A stretch of 64,000 bases of DNA from Burkholderia sp052045245 (GCF_052045245.1 NZ_JBQEON010000003.1:1-64000), one strand, 5' to 3'. Shown: positions 41,272 to 49,707, counted from the stretch's first letter. The notes: generated from the letters alone by a model not told the origin. A program made the numbers and translations.

Positions 41272-42735
41272 TCACGGCGCGATGAACCCCGTCTTGTCGC
41301 ATGCGAGCGTCGTGCCCGACTGGTCGCACGACGCGAGCAGCTTGCCGGCCGCCGAATACGCATGGAACACCCAGCCCGTCGCCGGCGCCGCGCGTCGTTC
41401 CATGATCAGGAAGCCGAAGCTGTTGTTGTGCGACAGCCGTTCGATCACGGCGCCCGGCGCGGGCATCAGTCCGGCCGGGAACGGGTCGGGCAGCGCGACG
41501 TCGAGGTTGTCGCCGCCGTTGCCGGACACGATCGTCGCCGGATGGCCGGACGAGAAGTTGATCGCCTGGAAATCGTGCACGTGCCCGTGCAGCGCGACGT
41601 GGATACCGGGCGGGTAGTACGCCTGCGCGTTCAGGCTCGACATCACCGACTGCAGCGCGAGGTTGCCCGGCGCGGGCGTGCTGCCGGCGATCGGCGCGAA
41701 CGCGAGGATCGGATGGTGGTTCGTGAAGATAGTCGTCGTCATGCCGGCTTTCGACGCGAGCAACGCGACCGTCTGGAACTGCTTCTGATAGATGCGGAAC
41801 TGCGCGTCGGTCGTCTTCAGCGGGTTGCGGCCGACCTTCGCGGTGTCGAACACGATCACCTGCGTGCCGCCGCCAAGCGATACCGCATAGGGATCCGAGT
41901 AGTTCGCGTCGTTGTCGTTGGCCGGATCGTCGCACGAACGGGCCGCCGAATACGGGTGCGGATCGAGGAAGCGGTACCAGCCCTGGCCGGCCCGCGCGCA
42001 TTCCTCGTGGTTGCCGCGCACGACCACCCACGGCGCCTTCGCGAACAGCGGCGCGGCCGGGCGGAACAGGTCGGCCTGCCACGTATCCCAGCCGTAGCCC
42101 CACGGGCTGTCCTTGCAGCCGGCGATGTCCGGCGGGCATGCGTTCTCGCGATAGTGATAGTCGCCGACGTGCAGCACGAGATCCGGCGACAGCTTCGCGA
42201 CGCTCGCCGCGATCGTGTCGAACGGCCAGACTGCGGCATCGTTGCACGCCTGCCATGCGTTGTCGGCCTTCTTCATCCGGCAGCCCGTGTCGGCGATGAT
42301 CGCGATGCGCTGCGGCTGCGCTTTCGGCAGCGGCAGCGTGCGGCCCGCGACGCTTGCCGCCTGCGCATTGGCCGGCAGCGTGATTTCGCAGACGGACACG
42401 GGAAAGCTCGACGGTTTCGAATCGGCCGGGTCGCTGGCGGTCGGCCGCTGGGCGACGGTCGCGGCGCCTGCGCGCAGCGCCATGCGCGACACCTTGCCGT
42501 CGACGGTCAGTTGCGGGCACAGCGGATCGCCGGCCGACGCGGGCGTGTAGTTCGTGATCGCGCGCGCGATCGCCTGGTTCGCATCGCCGATCTCGACCCA
42601 TGCGGCCTGGACGCTGGCCGAGGCGCTGGCCGGATCGTCCGGCGTATCGATGTGATTCGAGCACGCGGACAGCGCGGCGAGGGCAGCAAGGGGAGCGCAG
42701 CGCACGAGCTGCGCGCGCGTGAGGAATCGTCGCAT
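41272..42735 (-). CDS. Lipoprotein metallophosphoesterase
   Basis: Protein of 487 residues starting MRRFLTRAQLVRCAPLAALAALSACSNH; the lipobox LSAC marks a lipoprotein and supports the ATG at 42735 over longer frames. The calcineurin-like phosphoesterase domain is complete: IIADTGCRM (DxG in place of DxH), VGDYHYR (GDxH), RGNHEEC (GNHE), TNHHPIL and HGHVHDF (GHxH). An N-terminal domain of about 170 residues precedes it. It probably acts as a periplasm-facing phosphatase or diesterase; the substrate is unknown. It lies 71 bases upstream of the peroxidase gene, so the two probably form an operon. Confidence 0.88.
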   Translation of the reverse strand: MRRFLTRAQLVRCAPLAALAALSACSNHIDTPDDPASASASVQAAWVEIGDANQAIARAITNYTPASAGDPLCPQLTVDGKVSRMALRAGAATVAQRPTASDPADSKPSSFPVSVCEITLPANAQAASVAGRTLPLPKAQPQRIAIIADTGCRMKKADNAWQACNDAAVWPFDTIAASVAKLSPDLVLHVGDYHYRENACPPDIAGCKDSPWGYGWDTWQADLFRPAAPLFAKAPWVVVRGNHEECARAGQGWYRFLDPHPYSAARSCDDPANDNDANYSDPYAVSLGGGTQVIVFDTAKVGRNPLKTTDAQFRIYQKQFQTVALLASKAGMTTTIFTNHHPILAFAPIAGSTPAPGNLALQSVMSSLNAQAYYPPGIHVALHGHVHDFQAINFSSGHPATIVSGNGGDNLDVALPDPFPAGLMPAPGAVIERLSHNNSFGFLIMERRAAPATGWVFHAYSAAGKLLASCDQSGTTLACDKTGFIAP

Positions 42736-42986
42736 GGGAGGGACAGGCACCGTAGGAAAGTCGTCAACGATACGCAGCGCGAATGTAAGAAATGTGAAAA
42801 CAGAAGGCGGTTCGCGCATGACGACGCGGCGTCGCGGCTCGAGAAATGATGAACGGCAGACGCCGGGTCGATGAGTGCTGCCGTTTTCCATGGCTGCGCG
42901 GTCGTCCATCGCGCGGATTCTGCGGTGGTGGACGCTAATGTGCTTGCCACGAATCGGATGGATGGCTTCGAGTGGGCGGGAGTATT

Positions 42987-43709
42987 TTAGATTGGAGTGA
43001 TGAGGCCATGGCAAATCCCTTTGATAACGGCTTGCTGTCGGGTTCTTACGCCAAATTTCCTGGTCAGATTGTAGACATGGAAATTCACGGTGGCTTCCGA
43101 ACACGTCAGGATGCGCGATATTTCCCACGATGTCTTGCCGATGCCGAGTAATGTCAGGCACTCGAGCTCGCGCGCCGTCAGTTTGAGCGCACCATCCATA
43201 TTGAAATGGCTTGCCGAGAAGGCAGTCGATGTTTCGGTTGCGTAGTCGCTCAGCATCGATAGCGAGGCATGCAGTTTTTTGCACGCGAATAGGCTTCCCG
43301 CATTTGCTTCGCTGGAAACGAAGCTCGCCACGCCAAACTGACCATCCGGACCGTGGACAGGAAAGGCGATGCCCGATCTCAGCCCGTGTTCGAAGGCATC
43401 TTCATATAGCGCCCGCTGAGCCGGTGTTACATAGGTTTTGTCGTCCCAGATCAGCGGCAATTTGTGCCTCATGCAATGGTCGATGATGGGGTCAACGCGG
43501 TAGAACTGTTTGTGTTCGTAGCGCTGTAGCCATTTCGCCGACAGATTGGTCTGGATGAACGCAGAAGAAAACGCGGCTGCCTTACTTTTCTTGACTCCAT
43601 ATACCACGCCGGCTAATCCGAACGACTCGACCAATGAGAATAGGCATGACGCCCACGAGTCGACCGTCTTGCAATCGACTAACTCGATCAATTTATCAAG
43701 ATGATTCAT
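42987..43709 (-). CDS. LuxR-family quorum-sensing-type regulator
   Basis: Protein of 240 residues with an N-terminal autoinducer-binding domain (about 17-160) and a C-terminal LuxR HTH (about 176-235: LTARELECLTLLGIGKTSWEISRIL, then VNFHVYNLTRKFGV). All five residues usually conserved in acyl-homoserine-lactone receptors are present at the right places: Trp60, Tyr64, Asp73, Trp88 and Gly113. No luxI gene is in the window, so it is a LuxR solo or is served by a distant synthase, or its ligand comes from the divergent AfsA-type operon. DNA composition is clearly more A/T-rich than the flanks, as for the whole island. It is divergent from the flavodoxin-like gene at 44061. Confidence 0.92.
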   Translation of the reverse strand: MNHLDKLIELVDCKTVDSWASCLFSLVESFGLAGVVYGVKKSKAAAFSSAFIQTNLSAKWLQRYEHKQFYRVDPIIDHCMRHKLPLIWDDKTYVTPAQRALYEDAFEHGLRSGIAFPVHGPDGQFGVASFVSSEANAGSLFACKKLHASLSMLSDYATETSTAFSASHFNMDGALKLTARELECLTLLGIGKTSWEISRILTCSEATVNFHVYNLTRKFGVRTRQQAVIKGICHGLITPI

Positions 43710-44060
43710 GGCAGACCTTCGCTGAACTGACGATAGTCTAGCTGAATGTAGGCGTTTTGAAATATTGGGATGGCTGGGTATGGGTGTTCTGCCGATTGAA
43801 GTAGGGCAGGCGCGCGCTTAATGTGACAGTTTGAAAGATTGTGCGAAGCTCTGGTGTGATCCGCGCATCGGGTCGCGAAATATAGGTGAAGTCTGATGGT
43901 AAAGGCGGGCATCAGGATTTTTCTACAAACCTATAAAAAATTGTAGGTTACAGATTGTGCGATGTCCAGTTCAATAACAGGGCTTGGTGCGTTGCGAAAT
44001 GCATCGTCCACGAGGGCATCTTCCGTTTGATATTTATTATTTAAATAAGTGGGGTGATAT
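43710..44060. other. Divergent control region of the AfsA-type island
   Basis: A/T-rich, no gene. It must contain promoters for the luxR-type gene and for the biosynthetic operon, and holds the lux-box-like dyad described separately. The leader before the first operon gene (about 44030-44056) is very A/T-rich. Confidence 0.6.
43923..43948. promoter_or_regulatory. lux-box-like dyad
   Basis: ACCTATAAAAAATTGTAGGT (43929-43948) is a 20-base element with mirrored ends ACCTA/TAGGT, close in form to the classic lux box (same ACCT...AGGT ends and length). A nested repeat CTACAA/TTGTAG spans 43923-43946. It lies between the LuxR-type gene and the operon, about 113 bases before the first start codon. 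Confidence 0.5.
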
Positions 44061-44657
44061 TTGAGCGAAATTTTGGTGGTTTGCGGCCACCCGAATCTAG
44101 AGGTTTCGCGTGTCAATAGAGAAATGGTCAGTGCATTGCGGGCCGACAGCACGGTCACGTTGCACTGTCTTGCTGAGTATTTTTTAAACCGCGAGTTTGA
44201 TGTTGCGACGGAGCAGGATCGGCTGGCGTGCCACGATCGAATCGTCCTGTTATTTCCAATGTATTGGTATTCCTGTCCGGCTCTGATGAAGCAATGGATC
44301 GATGATGTATTTACCCCCGGCTTCGCCTATGCCCGTGGTGGAGACAAGTTGCGCGACAAGGAATTTCTGGTCGTCACTACGATTGGCGCACCGGAATCGG
44401 CTTATGGGGCTGGGGGATTCAATAATCATACGATCGATGAACTGCTTCGGCCGCTGCAGCAGACGGTGCGCTATGTAAAGGCACGATATTTGGGATTCGT
44501 CTCGGTTTACGAATCGGTGTTTCTGAGTGACGACGCGCTCGCCGATGCGGTCGAGAAAACCGTAGGGGAGATCAAGCGCAGTTATGACGCGCCAGATCTT
44601 GTTTATGAAAAATTGCTTTGCAAGGCCGAGTCGGCGGAGATTGCGCTCATTCGATGA
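44061..44657 (+). CDS. Flavodoxin-like NAD(P)H quinone oxidoreductase
   Basis: Protein of 198 residues of the MdaB/KefF-type flavodoxin-2 family: MSEILVVCGHPNLEVSRVNREM binds FMN phosphate, VLLFPMYWYSCPALMKQWIDDVF and TTIGAPESAYGAGGFNNHTIDELLRPL are family landmarks. The start is a TTG at 44061 with GGGGTG four to nine bases upstream. First gene of the island operon; its stop overlaps the next start (ATGA). In this setting it probably reduces an enone or quinone intermediate, but a protective role is possible. Confidence 0.88.
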   Translation: MSEILVVCGHPNLEVSRVNREMVSALRADSTVTLHCLAEYFLNREFDVATEQDRLACHDRIVLLFPMYWYSCPALMKQWIDDVFTPGFAYARGGDKLRDKEFLVVTTIGAPESAYGAGGFNNHTIDELLRPLQQTVRYVKARYLGFVSVYESVFLSDDALADAVEKTVGEIKRSYDAPDLVYEKLLCKAESAEIALIR

Positions 44658-45205
44658 AAAAAATTCCTGTGGCCAATATCCCGGCTGGTGCGTGCCTAGT
44701 CGGGAATATGAGTAATTTGGACTTTCTTCACGTCGATTGCGCGCTGCTCAATGATCGGCTTACGGCGTTCGAGGCTTACTGCATCATGACGAAAGACATT
44801 TCGTTGCCGTTGCGAGGAGCATTTTTCCTGCGCGACAAGATATCGAGGCTCTTCGCCGTCCAGGAAATCAGAGGTTTTTCGCGAAACAGGACGAAGTCGA
44901 CGCCTTCGGCCGGTGGTCGGCTCGATTTCTTCACGGTTGAAAGAAGTGAGGACCACCAACTGGTGCTGTCGTCCCGGGACCGGCACCTAGCTGTCATGGT
45001 ATCCGTCGACATCGCGCCCCGCGCCGACTGCGCGACCGCGATCGGCCATACAAGATCAATGCACGTGACGACTTCGGTTGAAACCTACAACAAGTTTGGG
45101 CGACTTTACATGGTTCCGGTCGCGGTGGCTCATCGACATATCGTTCGCAACATGTTGAGAAAAGTGGAGGTGGTCGCCGGTGCAAGCAAGGAGGGCTCGC
45201 GATGA
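44654..45205 (+). CDS. DUF2867-like protein
   Basis: Protein of 183 residues starting MKKIPVANIPAGACLVGNMS; the ATG at 44654 overlaps the upstream stop by four bases. The pattern of the middle (RGAFFLRDKISRLFAVQEIRGF, DFFTVERSEDHQLVLSSRDRHLAVMVSVDI) and the C-terminal VETYNKFGRLYMVPVAVAHRHIVRNMLR fit the DUF2867 family, which has a START/SRPBCC-like fold sometimes attached to SDR enzymes. A lipid- or small-molecule-binding role is plausible. Overlaps the AfsA-like gene (ATGA). Confidence 0.7.
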   Translation: MKKIPVANIPAGACLVGNMSNLDFLHVDCALLNDRLTAFEAYCIMTKDISLPLRGAFFLRDKISRLFAVQEIRGFSRNRTKSTPSAGGRLDFFTVERSEDHQLVLSSRDRHLAVMVSVDIAPRADCATAIGHTRSMHVTTSVETYNKFGRLYMVPVAVAHRHIVRNMLRKVEVVAGASKEGSR

Positions 45206-46425
45206 CATCGTTAAAACCTATTACGCCGGATATCGTTCACAAAGACAGCATTCATGATGTTTTGATTGCGGACGCAACGCATATCGTTCCGGCATGGATG
45301 GAAAAAACACAGAGCACAACGCTAGCGAAACATTGGTCGGCCGATGATATCGATCGATTCAATGCGGTTTATCGTGAAGAAGACGGGATTTTCGCGTTGA
45401 GGGGCATCCCGCTGTATCTGAATCGTAGCGTAGTGGAAGGTGAGCAGGACTTTGATATCAATCTATTGGAGTACTACTCGTTGAGCGAAGGACGATGCCG
45501 GCTCAATGCGCGCTATCTCCCTAGATCGGTCGAGGCGTGTCTGCGCCGTCGATTCTTACCCGCGGAGGAGCCCCCGAGCGATCAAGTCATCGCGCACGTC
45601 GCCACGCTTCTCGCGCATGCTCCGGATTGGAGCGCCGCGCCAGTGAGCAGTTGCCGGATGGTGAACGACACGGAAAATTACTTCTTCTATCGTAAGCCCC
45701 ATGAGCATGTTCCCGGCTTGATGCTGATCGAAGTGGCTCGGCAGTCGATGTATCACTACGTCTATAACTTTAGTGGTTACGAACGCGGAGACGTATCGAT
45801 TTCTATGTCGGAGCTCGATATTCGCTTCATGAGCTATGTCGAATCGGCATACGACGTCGAAGTACTGGTTACTCAGACGGATGGCATGCGCCGAAGTAAG
45901 CCACGATTCATTGACAAGACCGCGAGTTTCTACCAGAACGGTAGGTTGGTGGCACGAGTGCACTTGGTAGGCGGCGCGATGAAAGCTCATGTGTTCCGCA
46001 GGATGCGCGTTCTGAATGTTCCCGAGAGTCATTGGTTTGTACCGTCTTCCAGATTGTCGATCCAGGCGCTGATCGGCATACAGGGTTGTCTGCCGATTCA
46101 AACGACGTTAACGGCCTTGTCGTTGCGCGGCGGTCGACTGCGTATCAGCCATGGATTGGTCGATATGTTGCAGGCCGCGCAGCACCTGTCCATTCACGTC
46201 GAAAAAAGCGGTTTCCTGTCATTTCCGCTGGAGTCGATCGAGGCCTCTGCGCATGAAGACGAAATCACGGTAACGTTTGGAGATTTGTCTCGCGAACAGA
46301 TGATCGCTCTCAAGGAGACGATCAAGTGCCACTGTTTTTTTGCGGGATGTGCAAGTGAGCCCGACCCAGCGCCCGGCTCATGCATCGCCGCGTTGCCGGC
46401 CGTCCAGGGGAGCGATATGCAATGA
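45202..46425 (+). CDS. AfsA-like hotdog protein (A-factor/gamma-butyrolactone synthase family)
   Basis: Protein of 407 residues. The diagnostic AfsA segment KPHEHVPG lies at residues 165-172, followed by LMLIEVARQSMYHY with Glu177 and Gln181, the expected catalytic-helix residues of AfsA hotdog domains. In Streptomyces AfsA condenses a beta-ketoacyl-ACP with dihydroxyacetone phosphate in A-factor synthesis. The protein is about 100 residues longer than Streptomyces AfsA; the C-terminal 130 residues, with TTLTALSLRGGRLRIS and VTFGDLSREQMIAL, look like a separate beta-barrel, possibly PilZ-like but without a full c-di-GMP motif. AGGAGG precedes the start, which overlaps the upstream stop. It overlaps the next gene (ATGA). 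Confidence 0.8.
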   Translation: MTSLKPITPDIVHKDSIHDVLIADATHIVPAWMEKTQSTTLAKHWSADDIDRFNAVYREEDGIFALRGIPLYLNRSVVEGEQDFDINLLEYYSLSEGRCRLNARYLPRSVEACLRRRFLPAEEPPSDQVIAHVATLLAHAPDWSAAPVSSCRMVNDTENYFFYRKPHEHVPGLMLIEVARQSMYHYVYNFSGYERGDVSISMSELDIRFMSYVESAYDVEVLVTQTDGMRRSKPRFIDKTASFYQNGRLVARVHLVGGAMKAHVFRRMRVLNVPESHWFVPSSRLSIQALIGIQGCLPIQTTLTALSLRGGRLRISHGLVDMLQAAQHLSIHVEKSGFLSFPLESIEASAHEDEITVTFGDLSREQMIALKETIKCHCFFAGCASEPDPAPGSCIAALPAVQGSDMQ

Positions 46426-47621
46426 CTACGCATGTCGACGTAGATCGGTATTCGGCAGCATTGTCGCCGTTGCGAATCGGGCGGATGGAGAGGGTGAAGA
46501 ACCGCGTTTATTTTGCCCCAATGGGAATCGATCTTGCGGATGACGACGGATCGTTATCCGAGCCGATGCTCGACTTTTACAAGGGAATGATTCAGGGTGG
46601 TTGCGGTATGGTGGTACTCGGCAATTCGTCGATCGATCCATCGACGCGCTTGCAGAGCCGGGGGCTGTGTCTGTACACGACCCGGCACGCGAATCGCATT
46701 GCCCTGGTGATCGCCTATGGTGCTGATCACGATTGCCGAGTCGCTGTGCAACTCCAGCACTATGGTGCCCAAGGCAACTGCCAGCATACCAGCACGCCGT
46801 TGTTGAGCCCGAGCGGGATTCCGTGCCGAAGAATGCAGAACATCGATCCGACATACCGTGTGCGGCCCATGGATCTGTCGGACATCGCGATAGTGCGCGC
46901 GCAATTTGTTCGCGCGGCCGGCCTTGCCCGGCAGGCGGGCGCGGATCTGGTGCAACTACAGGCCTCGAATGGCTACCTGCTCAGCAGCTTTCTGTCGCCG
47001 TATACCAACAGGAGAACGGACGACTATGGCGGAACGCCCATGCGTCGGGCCCGACTGCTACTCGAGGTCATCGATGATATCCGTTCGGCGACCGGTAATT
47101 CGCTCGATATAAGCATTCGCCTAGGCATAGACGATTGCCTCGGTGACGCCGGACAGCGGCCGCATTTACTGCATGAAGTGACACGTGCATTGGAGCAAGC
47201 CGGTGTGGCGGCGATCATGTGCTCCATCTCGATTGGCGAGACCTTCGACCGGATGATACACCCGACACCGGAGACACGCCGGTTGTTGCTCGAGGGCGTT
47301 CGATCTATTCGTTCGACGGTGTCTATTCCGATCGGCTTCGCGGGCTTCGTCGGTTCGCTGAGCGAGGTTGAAACCCTTGTCGCAGATGGCACCACCGACT
47401 TGGTTGGTATGACACGCGCGCTATTTGCCGATAACGACTTGATCCGGAAATCCGTTGCCGGGCAAGCGCATCTCGTCGACGCATGTCGATTCGACGGCAA
47501 TTGCTTTAGGGATAAGGGTAATCCGGATCTCGATCGTGTCTATTGCTGTGTCAATCCAAATTATCGGCGCCCCGCGCATATCAAATATTCATTGGAGGGC
47601 AGTCATGACGTTCAACGGTAA
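46422..47621 (+). CDS. Old Yellow Enzyme-family NADH:flavin oxidoreductase
   Basis: TIM-barrel FMN reductase of 399 residues. Landmarks: LSPLRIGRMERVKNRVYFAPM at the N-terminus, VAVQLQHYGAQG, AGADLVQLQASNGYLLSSFLSPYTNRRTDDYGG with the usual substrate residues, and a C-terminal cysteine-containing tail (CRFDGNCF, VYCCVNPNY) like the Fe-S-binding region of 2,4-dienoyl-CoA reductase relatives, although the second domain is missing. The start at 46422 overlaps the AfsA-like stop and the end overlaps the SDR gene by 17 bases. In the AfsA pathway an ene-reductase would saturate the butenolide double bond, a role that in Streptomyces is filled by BprA. Confidence 0.9.
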   Translation: MTTHVDVDRYSAALSPLRIGRMERVKNRVYFAPMGIDLADDDGSLSEPMLDFYKGMIQGGCGMVVLGNSSIDPSTRLQSRGLCLYTTRHANRIALVIAYGADHDCRVAVQLQHYGAQGNCQHTSTPLLSPSGIPCRRMQNIDPTYRVRPMDLSDIAIVRAQFVRAAGLARQAGADLVQLQASNGYLLSSFLSPYTNRRTDDYGGTPMRRARLLLEVIDDIRSATGNSLDISIRLGIDDCLGDAGQRPHLLHEVTRALEQAGVAAIMCSISIGETFDRMIHPTPETRRLLLEGVRSIRSTVSIPIGFAGFVGSLSEVETLVADGTTDLVGMTRALFADNDLIRKSVAGQAHLVDACRFDGNCFRDKGNPDLDRVYCCVNPNYRRPAHIKYSLEGSHDVQR

Positions 47622-48375
47622 AACCTGCGTAATTTCTGGCGGTACAAGCGGCATCGGTTTGGCGGTGGCCGAGAGGATGGTTCACGAGGGTGCGTACGTC
47701 GTCATGCTGGGGCGTGACGGGGACAAGGGACGAAGGGCCGTGGAGCGTTTGGGCTCGTCGGCGGCTTTCGTCGCATGTGACGTTGGAGATCTCGCCTCAG
47801 TGGAAGCGGCGTTCGACGAGATAGAGCACCGCTTCGAGCATTTTGAACTGGCGGTGAACAACGCGGGTGTCACAGCACCTTATGGCCCAGTTTCGCAGAT
47901 TTCGGCGGCGAGCTGGGAGCATGTGCTGCGCGTCAATGTTTCCGGTCCGTTGTATTGCATGCGTCGTGAGTTGCAACACATCAGGCGGTTGCACGGCGGC
48001 GCGATTGTCAACGTCTCGTCGTGTGCTGGGGTTGTACCCATTCCCAATCAGGCGGCTTACGTGGCCAGCAAGGCGGCGCTCAATGCATTGACGCAGGCGG
48101 TGGCAATGGAGTGTGCGTGTGACAGTGCGGACGGCTATGCGGTACGCGTCAACGCAGTCGCGCCGGGACCGACCTATGGCGGTATGAACTCGCCCGAGAG
48201 GCTTGCGGCGAACCCGGAACGGGCGAAACGCAAGGCGGCGTCCACTGCGATGAAGCGCTTTGCAGAACCTGAGGAGATAGCGGGCAGCGTTGTTTATTTA
48301 CTGGGAAGGGAATCGTCCTATGTCACCGGGACGATTCTGAATGTCGACGGTGGTTATCAAGCAGGCAAATGCTGA
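47605..48375 (+). CDS. Short-chain dehydrogenase/reductase (FabG-like)
   Basis: Classical SDR of 256 residues starting MTFNGKTCVISGGTSGIGLAV; GGAGG lies seven bases before the ATG at 47605. Cofactor loop GGTSGIG, NNAGV, catalytic Ser in VNVSSCAGV, Tyr-Lys pair in AAYVASKAA, and the C-terminal YVTGTILNVDGGYQAG are all intact. Substrate unknown; in the pathway it may reduce the 6-keto group of an A-factor-like molecule. It overlaps the flavin reductase gene, and its stop is close to the next SDR start. Confidence 0.92.
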   Translation: MTFNGKTCVISGGTSGIGLAVAERMVHEGAYVVMLGRDGDKGRRAVERLGSSAAFVACDVGDLASVEAAFDEIEHRFEHFELAVNNAGVTAPYGPVSQISAASWEHVLRVNVSGPLYCMRRELQHIRRLHGGAIVNVSSCAGVVPIPNQAAYVASKAALNALTQAVAMECACDSADGYAVRVNAVAPGPTYGGMNSPERLAANPERAKRKAASTAMKRFAEPEEIAGSVVYLLGRESSYVTGTILNVDGGYQAGKC

Positions 48376-48389
48376 ATGGAGTCGGGTCT

Positions 48390-49127
48390 ATGAAATCTGT
48401 CCTGGTGACGGGGGTCAGCGCTGGCATCGGCAAGGCGTTGGCGGGGGTTTATCTTGAGCGAGGTTATCAGGTATGCGGAATGTCTAGGCGCCCACCGGGC
48501 GAGCTCGCGGAGCACCCCAACATGCATTTCGCTGCCTGCGACATGCGGAATCTGCATCAAGCGCAGGAGATCACGGGTCGTCTGCTGGATCAGGTCGACC
48601 ACACTCTGCCCGAAATCGTATTTCTTAATGCCGGAAAGTTCGGGGATGCGCCGCGATTGGCGCACGAGACGACGCTCAGTCAGTTCGAGGACGTGCTCGC
48701 GTTGAACCTGATCGCGAACAAAGCGGTGCTTGACGTTTGTTTCTCGCGCGCAAAAAAACCCCAATGCATCGTGATTTCTTCGTCCATATCTGCGATACGT
48801 CCACGTGCGGGCATGTTGTCCTATGCGGTGTCGAAAGCCGCGCTAAATACATTGGCGCAGGTGTATCGACAGGAGCATCCTGACGTGTTCTTCGCGGTAC
48901 TGGGACTGTGCTCGGTCGATACGGCGCTTGCAAGTGCCGTGAGGGCGGTCGGTCCGACTTTCCCGGAGCTATTCTCGTTGCGAGAACGAGCGATGCAACC
49001 AGGATATCTGGCGAGCGCAAAGGACCGAGCCATTCATGTAGCGGCGGTCGTCGACCAGCGAGACCGCCTGGGGGTCATATCTGGTCAGTTTCACGAGATC
49101 CGTAACTTGATTCCTTTTCTTGCGTGA
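48390..49127 (+). CDS. Second short-chain dehydrogenase/reductase
   Basis: SDR of 245 residues from the ATG at 48390 (GGAG nine bases upstream); an ATG at 48369, inside the previous gene, would add seven residues. Cofactor loop TGVSAGIG, LNAGKFG in place of NNAG, catalytic Ser in VISSSISAI and Tyr-Lys in LSYAVSKAAL are present. The C-terminus lacks the usual ending DGG. It differs enough from the preceding SDR to act on another intermediate. It overlaps the start region of the small membrane protein. Confidence 0.88.
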   Translation: MKSVLVTGVSAGIGKALAGVYLERGYQVCGMSRRPPGELAEHPNMHFAACDMRNLHQAQEITGRLLDQVDHTLPEIVFLNAGKFGDAPRLAHETTLSQFEDVLALNLIANKAVLDVCFSRAKKPQCIVISSSISAIRPRAGMLSYAVSKAALNTLAQVYRQEHPDVFFAVLGLCSVDTALASAVRAVGPTFPELFSLRERAMQPGYLASAKDRAIHVAAVVDQRDRLGVISGQFHEIRNLIPFLA

Positions 49128-49147
49128 TGTTCTACCGAGGCTTTCAC

Positions 49148-49567
49148 ATGATTTCGACTTTCGACAAACGCGTTGTGCAAGTCGGCGCGATCTACGATCT
49201 GTTCGCCACCGTTGCATTGGCTGTTCCCTTTTCGCTGACGTACGTGTTGTCATCGATTCAGGCGTTGGATGAGGCGCTTGGGTTCAATACTCGGTTCGCA
49301 TCGCTCGATCCAACATCGCATTTCCTGATCAATCTCGGCGGGTGTGCGTATGTGATTTGGGCGCTGGCGCGCTTGCGCAATCCCGGCCGGGAACTCGCGC
49401 GTCTCGATGCCTGGCTGAGATTGATGGTGGTACTTTGCCAGATTTGGGCGGTTGGTCAAGGCGCCACGCCCGTTTTGTTGGGCCTGGCGGCGATTCTTGC
49501 CGTGATCGGCATTCTGGAGTTCCGGCAAGGTGGGCCAGCCGCACGAGGGCGGCCGGTTGCGAGCTGA
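49148..49567 (+). CDS. Small membrane protein of the AfsA-type operon
   Basis: Protein of 139 residues starting MISTFDKRVVQVGAIYDLFAT, with CGAGG seven bases upstream; an ATG at 49127 overlapping the SDR stop would add seven residues. Four hydrophobic segments (ATVALAVPFSLTYVL, FLINLGGCAYVIWALARL, LMVVLCQIWAVG, LLGLAAILAVIGIL) suggest a DoxX-like or unclassified four-helix membrane protein. Last gene of the operon; a large hairpin follows. Confidence 0.75.
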   Translation: MISTFDKRVVQVGAIYDLFATVALAVPFSLTYVLSSIQALDEALGFNTRFASLDPTSHFLINLGGCAYVIWALARLRNPGRELARLDAWLRLMVVLCQIWAVGQGATPVLLGLAAILAVIGILEFRQGGPAARGRPVAS

Positions 49568-49574
49568 GGCCGGG

Positions 49575-49611
49575 TGCCTCGCGTACCGCAGCACCGGCGC
49601 TACGCGAGGCA
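49575..49611 (+). terminator. Hairpin after the AfsA-type operon
   Basis: TGCCTCGCGTA (49575-49585) and TACGCGAGGCA (49601-49611) form a perfect eleven-base stem with a 15-base loop, eight bases after the last operon gene. No T run follows. Confidence 0.5.
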
Positions 49612-49707
49612 GGTATGGCCGCCAGTCGCGATCCCTTTTCTTGACTTCAAGCCGGCTTGAAGCAGCGCAGTCCGGTTCGTCATCAATGAATCGGAAGGGG
49701 ATCGACG

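Noticed and set aside
39686..42664. 992-codon frame joining peroxidase and upstream region
   Set aside because: Its first half is the phosphatase gene read out of frame; the peroxidase start at 41200 has its own ribosome site.
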